15,936 nucleotides of DNA from Silvimonas sp. JCM 19000 (GTDB lineage Bacteria; Pseudomonadota; Gammaproteobacteria; Burkholderiales; Chitinibacteraceae). Where the stretch lies: positions 1 through 15,936 of the forward strand of contig BBFD01000062.1 in the NCBI GenBank assembly GCA_001313065.1, written 5' to 3'. The notes under the pieces are model-generated. The model was given only the letters and a program-made list of their open reading frames with translations. It was not told the DNA's origin and searched no databases. The translations under genes and the position numbers were made by a program. Shown here in pieces: positions 8,072 through 15,936 of the stretch (position 1 is its first letter; each line of letters opens with the position of its first letter).

Positions 8072-10147
8072 TCAAGGCATCCATCATGCAAAAAGCATGG
8101 CTGGTCTCCTGCGCACTGTGCGCCTCCTGGGCCATGGCGGCAGACATTACTGGCGTGGACGTCAATCAGGTCACGCCTGAAAAGCAGATTATCAAGCTGA
8201 CGTTCAACGGCACACCGCCCACCCCGACCGCCTTTTCGGTGAATACGCCGCCGCGTATCGCCTTCGATTTTCCGGGCGCGGGCAACCAGGCTGGCAAAAA
8301 AACAGCGTGCAAGTCAATGGTAGCGCGCTGCGCGTGATCAATATCGCGGAAGGCCCGGGCCGTACCCGCCTGGTGCTGAACCTGCAAAAGCAGGCTGGCT
8401 ATACCACCAAGGTGGATGGCAACAGCTATATCATTACGCTGGATGGCGCGCAGGCAAATACGCCCGCCGAAACCCGTCCGGTGCACTTTGCCGATGCCAA
8501 GCCGGCTGCTGCCGCGCAAAGCATCAAGGGCGTGGATTTCCGCCGTGGCCCCAATGGCGAAGGCCGTCTGGTGGTGGATCTGTCTGATCCTAACGTCGGT
8601 ATCGATATCCGCCCGCAAGGCAAAACCCTGCTGGTTGATTTCTCCAAGGCCGCACTGCCCAAGACGCTGGAACGCCGCATGGACGTGAGCGACTTTGGCA
8701 CCTCGGTGGTCAAGGTTGATGCCTATGCCATGGGTGACAACGCGCGCATTGCCATCGAGCCGAAAGGCAACTGGGAATACTCGGCGTATCAGACCGAGAG
8801 CCGCTTTATTGTTGAAGTCCGCCCCAAGGTGGAAGACAACAAGGTCGGCGCGGTCAAGCCGGCGTACAAGGGCGAAAAAAACTCTCGCTGAACTTCCAGA
8901 ACGTTGAAATCCGCACCGTACTGCAAGTGATTGCCGAGTTCACCGGCCTGAACATCATCACCAGCGACTCGGTCAACGGTAACCTGACGCTGCGCCTTAA
9001 AGACGTGCCGTGGGACCAGGCGCTCGACATCATTCTGCAAGCCAAGGGTCTGGATCAGCGCAAGAGTGGCAACGTGCTGTGGATTGCGCCGCGCGCCGAA
9101 CTGGCTGACAAAGAAAAGCAACAGTTCGAAGCGCAAAAGAACATCGATGATCTGGAACCGACCCGGACTGAGTCGTTTGAGCTCAAGTACCAGAAGGGCG
9201 ACGACATCAAAAAGATGCTGACCGACGACAAGCAACAGATGTTGTCCAAGCGCGGCAGCATTGTGGTCGATCCGCGCACCAACACCCTGTTTATTCAGGA
9301 TGTGTCGAGCAAGCTGGAGCAGATCCGTTCGGTGATCAACAAGATCGACGTGCCGGTGCGCCAGGTGATGATCGAGGCCCGTATTGTGGAAGCTTCGGAC
9401 ACCTTCAGCCGTGAACTCGGCGCTCGTCTGGGTTGGGCCACGCTGAGCCACGTCGGTGGCACCACCATCGGCACCTCGCCTAGCCTGAGCAACTACAGCG
9501 GTAGCGGCACCAATACCGGCAATACGTCGAGCAATACGCTGAGCACCAGCAATCTGTTGGGCGTTAACCTGCCGGCCACCGGTCTGGGTGTGGGCAATGC
9601 CTCGACCTTTGCACTGGTTGCGCAAAGCGCCAACTGGTTGCTGGGTCTGGAACTGTCGGCGCTTGAGGCGGACAGCAAGGGCAAGATCATTTCCAGCCCG
9701 CGTCTGGTGACGGCCGATCAGGTTGAAGCCGTGATTGAAGATGGTCAGCAAATCCCGTACTCGCAAAGCGCGCAGAACGGTGCCACTACCATCGCCTTCA
9801 AGGACGCTTCGCTGTCGCTGCGTGTGACGCCGCAAATCACGCCGGATGGCAACGTGGTACTCGACGTCAAAGTGAACAAGGATAGCGTGGGTCAGACCAC
9901 TTCCAACGGCCCGGCCATCAACACCAAGCACATCGAAACCAAGGTGCTGGTTGAGAACGGCGGCACGGTGGTGATCGGTGGTATCTACACCCAGACGCTG
10001 ACCAACTCGGTCGACAAGACGCCGGTGCTGGGCGATATCCCGGTGCTGGGTAATCTGTTCAAGTACCACATCGACACCGACAACCGGGCCGAGCTGCTGA
10101 TCTTTATTACGCCGAAGATCATCCAGTCCGACCTGACCCTGCGTTAA
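8068..10147 (+). CDS. pilQ: Type IV pilus secretin PilQ (frame-broken as sequenced)
   Basis: Forms the outer-membrane channel through which the pilus passes. Signal peptide (MIKASIMQKAWLVSCALCAS...AMAA), two AMIN domains that bind peptidoglycan (about residues 23-125 and 150-250), an N0/STN domain (about 268-340, NVEIRTVLQVIAEFTGLNI), an N1 secretin_N domain (about 350-425), and the secretin barrel domain with VPVRQVMIEARIVEA and the signature TPVLGDIPVLGNLF near the C-terminus. A Ser/Thr/Asn/Gly-rich stretch (nt about 9483-9560) lies inside the secretin domain. About 691 residues after repair. Breaks: A runs of seven at 8296-8302 (five gives AGKNSVQVNG) and 8875-8881 (five gives KGEKLSLNFQNV). 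The start ATG 8068 overlaps the true pilP stop. Confidence 0.95.
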
Positions 10148-10256
10148 GCGCGCCGCGGTACGCTCAACTGGCCGCACTGCAATGCGCTGACGCGGCCTGT
10201 TGCAGCAACTGCAACGCAGCAGGAAGGCCGCCCGCCCGGGCGGACTTTCCGATAAA
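10148..10256. other. pilQ-aroK spacer with two inverted repeats
   Basis: No gene seen. GTTGCAG (10199-10205) and CTGCAAC (10209-10215) form a perfect 7-bp stem around CAA. A second GC-only stem, CCGCCC with GGGCGG, follows at about 10228-10243. Neither is followed by a T-tract. No strong Shine-Dalgarno precedes aroK. Confidence 0.5.
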
Positions 10257-10257
10257 A

Positions 10258-10290
10258 TGCCTGGCATGAAAATGCCAGGCAATTTTTTTT
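10258..10290 (+). terminator. Intrinsic terminator after pilQ that contains the aroK start
   Basis: A perfect 10-bp stem, TGCCTGGCAT (10258-10267) and ATGCCAGGCA (10272-10281), with a GAAA tetraloop, followed by A and eight T (10283-10290). This is a textbook rho-independent terminator. All three candidate aroK start codons lie at or within the hairpin, and the T-tract encodes Phe-Phe of aroK. True T number may be seven. Confidence 0.8.
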
Positions 10291-10800
10291 CTCGTCGGTT
10301 TGATGGGCGCCGGTAAAACCACGGTCGGGCGCGCGCTCGCCCGCGCCACCGGCAAGACCTTTCTTGATTCCGATCACGAGATCGAAGCGCGCACCGGCGT
10401 GCGGATTCCCACCATCTTCGAGATGGAGGGCGAAGGCGGCTTTCGCGCGCGCGAATGTTCGGTGATCAGCGAGCTGACGGCAATGCAGGACATCGTGCTG
10501 GCCACGGGCGGCGGCGCAGTGCTCAATCCGGACAACCGCGCGGCACTGCGCCGGGGCGGCTTTGTGATCTATCTGCGCGCCAGCGTCGACGATCTGTACC
10601 AGCGCACCGCGCATGACAAGAATCGCCCGCTGCTGCAAACCGCCAACCCCAAAGCCCGCCTGGCCGAGTTGTTTGAAGCGCGCGACCCCTTGTATCGCGA
10701 AGTGGCTGATCTGGTGATGGATACCAGCCGCCAGACCGTCCAGCATCTGACCCATCAGTTGATCCTGCAACTTGAGAAGACCCTTCATGCGCACCGTTAA
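10266..10800 (+). CDS. aroK: Shikimate kinase (frame-broken near the start as sequenced)
   Basis: Phosphorylates shikimate with ATP, step five of the chorismate pathway. Seen: Walker [21 protein letters not shown] (substrate-binding Asp), the shikimate-contacting [13 protein letters not shown], and lid region DKNRPLLQT. About 177 residues. In-frame ATGs at 10257, 10266 and 10272 all precede [12 protein letters not shown]; the palindrome gives them the repeated reading MPGMKMPG, and none has a clear Shine-Dalgarno, so the start is uncertain. Eight T at 10283-10290 break the frame; seven restores GNFFLVG, the usual family start. The 3' end overlaps aroB by 14 bases, indicating cotranscription with aroB. 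Confidence 0.94.
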
Positions 10801-11896
10801 GCTAGAGCTCGGCCCCGATTCCTACGACATCCTGATCGGCCGCGACGTGCTGGCGCAGGCTGAGCGCATTACTGCCTTGTTGCCGCAACCGCGCGTGGCG
10901 ATCGTGACCAATACCACGGTGGCGCCGCTGTACCTGCAGCCGCTAAGCGATGCATTGGCGGCGCGCGGCGTCAGCGTGCTGCCGGTGGTGCTGCCCGATG
11001 GCGAGCAATACAAAACCTGGGAAACGCTCAATCTGATTTTTGATGCGCTGCTGGGTGCGCGCGCGGAACGCAAAACCACGCTGATTGCCCTGGGTGGGGG
11101 CGTGGTGGGCGATATGACTGGCTTTGCCGCGGCGGTGTATCAACGCGGCGTGCCGTTTATCCAGATTCCAACCACCTTGCTGGCGCAGGTGGATTCCTCG
11201 GTCGGTGGCAAGACGGCCATCAATCATCCGCTGGGCAAGAACATGATCGGCTCGTTCTACCAACCGCGTCTGGTGCTGGCCGATCTGGCCACGCTGGATA
11301 CCTTGCCGCCGCGCGAGTTCTCCGCGGGCCTGGCCGAAGTGATCAAGTACGGTCTGATCGACGATCTGGAATTCTTTGAATGGCTCGAAGCCAATATCGA
11401 CGCATTGATGACGCGCGATGTGGCGGCACTGACCTACGCGGTCGAACGCAGCTGCCAAAACAAGGCGCGCATCGTCGGCGAGGATGAAAAAAAAGAACAA
11501 GGCGTGCGTGCCTTGCTGAACCTGGGCCATACCTTTGGCCATGCCATCGAAACCGGCATGGGCTATGGCGTGTGGTTGCATGGCGAAGGCGTGGCCGCAG
11601 GCATGGTGCTGGCGGCGCACGCTTCGCGTCTGCTCGGCCAGATCAGCGATGCGGATCTGGAGCGCATCATCAACTTGATCCATGCTGCCGGTTTGCCGGT
11701 GCAAGCGCCGGACTTTGGCTATGAGCGCTATGCGGAACTGATGGCGCAAGACAAGAAAGTGGATGCCGGCAAGATCAAGTTCATCCTGATGCAAAAGCTG
11801 GGCCAGTCATACATCGGCACGCTGAGCCCGGAGATCGTACGCGGCGCACTTCAGGCCGGTTGTTCGGCCGACGCGATTGCTTCCAGCCTGGCGTAA
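10787..11896 (+). CDS. aroB: 3-dehydroquinate synthase
   Basis: Converts DAHP to 3-dehydroquinate, the second shikimate-pathway step, using NAD and a divalent metal. About 369 residues, frame intact. Seen: NAD-binding [34 protein letters not shown], metal ligand Glu in [10 protein letters not shown], and metal-binding His in [11 protein letters not shown] and [10 protein letters not shown]. The start is ATG 10787 (MRTVKLELG), inside aroK, preceded by GAGAAG. An eight-base A run at 11487-11494 gives EDEKKEQG where relatives have one residue fewer (DERETG-like), suggesting three extra A. The last 46 bases overlap the 3' end of yihY on the other strand. Confidence 0.97.
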   Translation: MRTVKLELGPDSYDILIGRDVLAQAERITALLPQPRVAIVTNTTVAPLYLQPLSDALAARGVSVLPVVLPDGEQYKTWETLNLIFDALLGARAERKTTLIALGGGVVGDMTGFAAAVYQRGVPFIQIPTTLLAQVDSSVGGKTAINHPLGKNMIGSFYQPRLVLADLATLDTLPPREFSAGLAEVIKYGLIDDLEFFEWLEANIDALMTRDVAALTYAVERSCQNKARIVGEDEKKEQGVRALLNLGHTFGHAIETGMGYGVWLHGEGVAAGMVLAAHASRLLGQISDADLERIINLIHAAGLPVQAPDFGYERYAELMAQDKKVDAGKIKFILMQKLGQSYIGTLSPEIVRGALQAGCSADAIASSLA

Positions 11897-13105
11897 TCGG
11901 CCAGGGTTTCTTGCAGCGGCGCGCGCATGCGTGCCGCCAGTTCTTCCATATGCTTGCCTTCTTTGGCCGCTAGCGGCGCTTCGACGCATTCATAGATATC
12001 CAGCAAGGTGATGCGCGCCGGCGCAGCCGCCAACAGCCATTCGCCTTCGCGCGTGGTTTCCACCCAGCCGCATTCCAGCATCTCGTCCAGCAAGGTCAGC
12101 GTGCTATCCAGGCCCACGTTGATCTGAAGGCGCAACTCGTTGATGTGCAACAGCACACCGTTTTCATGCGCCTCGGACAAGGCCAGCAGGATACGCACCG
12201 CTTGCTCAAAGCGCGTGCCACGGCGCGCATGCCATTCCCACGCATCACCGTGCCAGTACGACAAACTGGCCGACAGCACCGCGCCGCCCAGAATGATCAC
12301 CCAGCACACATACAACCAGGTCAGAAAGATCGGGAAGCTGGCAAACGCGCCGTACACCATCTTTAGCGTCACAAAGGCCTGCACATACAGGCCGAACAAA
12401 GCCTTCATCAATTCCAACGCCACGCCCACCAGCACGCCCGCAATAATGGCGTGGCTGCGCGGCACATAACAGTTGGGGATGGTGATGTACATCAGGCTCA
12501 GCATCGCAAACATCACCAGCGAGGGGCCGACGCGGATAGTGGTGTCCCATACCTGAATGCCGCTGATCAAGCCGCCGCTGTGATGATAAATCCACGACGT
12601 CAGCGACAGGCTGATGCCCAGCGCCACCGGCCCAGCGTCAGCGCTGCCCAGTAAATCAGCGTGCGCGCCAGAATGCCGCGCGGGCGCCGTACCGACCAGA
12701 TTTCGTTAAAGGTTTTTTTTCGATGGTAAAGATCAGCAGCAGGGCGGTGACCGCCAGGCCGATGGTACCGAGGGCAGTCAGTTTTTTTTCCGCGTTATCG
12801 GAAAACTGCCGCATGTATACGCCGATGATCTTGCCGGCGGCATCGGGCACCAGATTCAGCAAGATGAAGGTTTTGAACTTGGCGCTGTAATCACTGAACA
12901 TCGGAAACGCGCTGAACAGCGTCAGCGCGATGGTAAAGAGCGGAATCAGCGCCAGCAGCGTGGTGTAGGTCAGGCTACCCGCCGTTTGCAGGCAACGATC
13001 CTTGATCAGCCGATGGCCGACATACTGACCAAAGCCGATCACCCGGCGCCAGAAACTGATGGTCACCAGGCTTTCCAGATGTTGGCGGGTTAAAGGATGA
13101 AACAT
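11851..13105 (-). CDS. yihY: YihY/UPF0761 family inner-membrane protein (frame-broken as sequenced)
   Basis: Polytopic inner-membrane protein of the family once called ribonuclease BN; its biochemical role is not settled. About 416 residues. Seen: [20 protein letters not shown] (first membrane segment with the conserved SLxYTTLLAL), several further hydrophobic segments, [16 protein letters not shown] after repair, [26 protein letters not shown], and a soluble C-terminal domain of about 130 residues that looks winged-helix-like ([25 protein letters not shown]), common in betaproteobacterial members. Breaks: T run 12713-12720 (eight, six needed) and a missing base near 12628 (CCC read as CC). 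The eight-base run 12782-12789 adds a Lys ([10 protein letters not shown]). The start at 13105 has no clear Shine-Dalgarno; upstream starts are possible. Confidence 0.9.
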
Positions 13106-14205
<1,100 letters not shown>

Positions 14206-14252
14206 GACGCAGTCTCCGCGCGATGCCGAGCCAATGCGGTGAAGATAGGGTG

Positions 14253-14329
14253 GGTCTAGACCCACCACTCAAAGCCATAGAGAAGAATTGATCGGCGTGC
14301 AGCGTTCTTCTTCGCGGCTTTGGATGGTC
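14253..14329. repeat. 77-bp tandem hairpin unit, copy 1
   Basis: Differs from copy 2 at 4 of 77 positions. It contains nested inverted repeats: CAAAGCC (14270-14276) with GGCTTTG (14316-14322), and AGAAGAA (14281-14287) with TTCTTCT (14305-14311), around a 17-nt loop. Confidence 0.85.
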
Positions 14330-14406
14330 GGTCTAGACCCACCACTCAAAGCCATAGAGAAGAATTGATCGGCGTGCAGCGTTCTTCTTTGCGGCTTTGG
14401 TCGGTG
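14330..14406. repeat. 77-bp tandem hairpin unit, copy 2
   Basis: Same nested hairpin as copy 1. A third unit start (GGTCTTGACCCACC) follows exactly 77 bp later at 14407 but stops after 14 bases at the right terminal repeat. Confidence 0.85.
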
Positions 14407-14649
14407 GGTCTTGACCCACCCTATGCGAAGCCGATGCCACGCTGGATGAAGTAAAACAGGGGGAGAAGGTGCCGGAGCCTGGTCGCCGCGCAGCGAGCTG
14501 TTGGCCGCTGGTGCGATCGGTTCCGCTAGCCTCGGTAAGGCTGGCGCCAACCCCGGCCTGGTGGGCGGGGCGGTTTCCGGCAAGTCCGCAAGATTCGGGC
14601 TGGTCAAGACACCCCATGACCGGGCCCGTCCGCTGCGTGGATAGACGAC

Positions 14650-15936
14650 TTAAGCGGGTTGCGGGTGAGTACGCGTGATATTGCTCTGTAACTTGTTGAC
14701 GGCCGAGATATACGCCTTGGCGCTGGCCACCAGAATGTCGGTATCGGCGCCCTGGCCGTTGACGACGCGACCATCGCGTTCCAGCCGCACGGTCACTTCG
14801 CCCTGGCTGTCGGTGCCTTGAGTAATGGCATTGACCGAATAAAGCTGTAATTCCGCGCCGCTGCCCACAATCGATTCAATCGCCTTGAAGGCAGCATCAA
14901 TCGGGCCATCGCCCTCGCATTGCACGCGTTTTTTTTCGCTGCCGTTTTCTGCCATCACTAACGTTGCAGTCGGAATCTCGCCGGTTTCCGAAACCACCTT
15001 CAGCGAGGTCAGACGCCAGGTATCTTGTTCTTTGCTGATCAGCTCGGTCGAGACCAGGGCATGTAAATCCTCGTCGAAGATTTCGCGCTTGCGGTCAGCC
15101 AGTTCTTTAAAGCGCGCAAACGCCGCATTCAGCGCTTCTTCGCTGGCCAGCTCGATGCCCAGTTCGCCCAGCTTGGTCTTGAACGCATTGCGGCCGGACA
15201 ACTTGCCCAGGGTCAAACGGTTGGTACTCCAGCCCACCGATTCGGCACTCATGATCTCGTAGGTTTCGCGATGCTTGAGCACGCCGTCCTGATGGATGCC
15301 CGATTCGTGCGCAAACGCATTTGCGCCGACGATGGCCTTGTTCGGCTGCACCGGGTAACCGGTAATGGTGGACACCAGCTTGGACGTCGGCACGATTTGG
15401 GTGGCGTCGATTTGCGTTTCGACCTGGAAGACATCCTTGCGCGTTTTTACCGCCATCACGATTTCTTCAAGGCTGGCATTGCCAGCGCGCTCGCCGAGGC
15501 CATTGATGGTGCATTCCACCTGGCGTGCGCCGCCCAGCACCGCGGCCAGCGAGTTGGCCACCGCCATGCCAGATCATCGTGGCAATGTGCCGACCAGACC
15601 ACCGATTCACCGCCCGGCGTGGCCGCGATCAGATCGCGGAAAAAGCGTTCGGTCAGGCCCGGGATGGCGTAGCCGACGGTGTCGGGCACGTTGATGGTTC
15701 TGGCGCCGGCTTGATCACTTCGCCAAAGATATAAGCGAGGAATGCCGGGTCGGAACGCAATGCATCTTCGGCCGAAAATTCGACGTCATCGGTATATTCG
15801 CGAGCGATCAGCACCGATTTAACGGCCGCTTCCACTACTTGCTCGGGCGCCATACGCAGCTTTTTTTTCCATATGGATCGGGCTGGTGGCGATAAACGTA
15901 TGCACGCGGCCACGCGCGGCCGGGCGGATGGCTTCG
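14650..15936 (-). CDS. leuA: 2-isopropylmalate synthase, N-terminus beyond the window (frame-broken as sequenced)
   Basis: Condenses acetyl-CoA with 2-oxoisovalerate, the first committed step of leucine synthesis. The catalytic TIM barrel (from [13 protein letters not shown] through [33 protein letters not shown] with the metal-binding HxH, and [11 protein letters not shown]) is followed by a linker and the C-terminal leucine-sensing domain ([17 protein letters not shown] ... [19 protein letters not shown]). The 5' end lies past 15936. Breaks: T run 15861-15868 (eight, seven gives MEKKLRM), a missing base near 15711 (restores [13 protein letters not shown]), and a missing base near 15569 (restores DDLGMAVAN). 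The eight-base run 14929-14936 adds a Lys (GSEKKRVQ). With the regulatory domain present, feedback inhibition by leucine is expected. Confidence 0.95.

Larger units (their letters stand above)
14245..14424. mobile_element. MITE-like element with 22-bp terminal inverted repeats
   Basis: The left end (14245-14266, ATAGGGTGGGTCTAGACCCA + CC) and the reverse complement of the right end (14403-14424) match at 21 of 22 positions. Between them are two tandem 77-bp units. It encodes no protein, is 180 bp long, and no target duplication is evident. This fits a non-autonomous, REP- or MITE-like interspersed repeat, but only one copy is visible here. Each end is itself near-palindromic (GGGTCTAGACCC). 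The location between converging genes suggests it may also act as a bidirectional terminator or 3' stabiliser. Confidence 0.6.
14206..14649. other. Intergenic region between converging DUF2069 and leuA
   Basis: 444 bases with no credible gene. 14245-14424 is the repeat element described separately. 14425-14649 is GC-rich single-copy sequence with short open frames that show no family resemblance and no ribosome sites; I see nothing conserved in it. Confidence 0.6.

Noticed and set aside
8789..10282. Long minus-strand ORF (497 codons) opposite pilQ
   Set aside because: Antisense shadow of the secretin gene; composition rich in Arg, His and Gln, with no domain signature.
14269..14617. Two overlapping minus-strand ORFs (112 and 94 codons) in the leuA-DUF2069 gap
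   Set aside because: They are translations through the hairpin repeats, with no family resemblance, no ribosome site and low-complexity residues; spurious.

Overview
The window looks like core chromosome of a GC-rich betaproteobacterium, most likely order Neisseriales. The evidence is gene content and order (ponA divergent from pilMNOPQ, followed by aroK and aroB) and the flavour of the proteins. The family cannot be fixed by eye. Every gene recognised is a housekeeping or type IV pilus gene, and I see no defence island, prophage or novel multigene system.

Layout. 45-2520 (minus): a tight three-gene unit of a nucleotidyltransferase-fold protein, a PilZ c-di-GMP receptor, and nnr (NAD(P)HX epimerase/dehydratase). 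2521-2712: a gene-free leader with a structured segment, a perfect Shine-Dalgarno and an 18-codon ORF. 2713-5028 (minus): ponA (PBP1a), divergent from the pilus genes across an AT-rich promoter region (5029-5203). 5204-10147 (plus): pilM-N-O-P-Q, mostly joined by ATGA stop/start overlaps, encoding the inner-membrane alignment complex and the outer-membrane secretin. A strong hairpin plus T-tract follows and overlaps the start of aroK; aroK overlaps aroB (both shikimate pathway). aroB converges on and overlaps yihY (minus). wrbA and a DUF2069 membrane protein (plus) follow. 14206-14649 is non-coding and holds a 180-bp MITE-like element made of two tandem 77-bp hairpin units between 22-bp inverted repeats. 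leuA (minus) runs off the right end.

Dominant oddity. Most conserved genes are frame-broken as given (nnr, the nucleotidyltransferase, ponA, pilM, pilN, pilP, pilQ, aroK, yihY, DUF2069, leuA). Almost every break is an A/T run of 6-8 bases where family conservation calls for about 5-7, or a single missing base, usually within GG, CC or TT. Excess lengths of +1, +2 and +3 are about equally common, so the reading frame is not being protected. Sequencing or assembly error is therefore much more likely than pseudogenisation. Coordinates below span the reconstructed whole genes. The apparent pilP-pilQ fusion is the same artefact.
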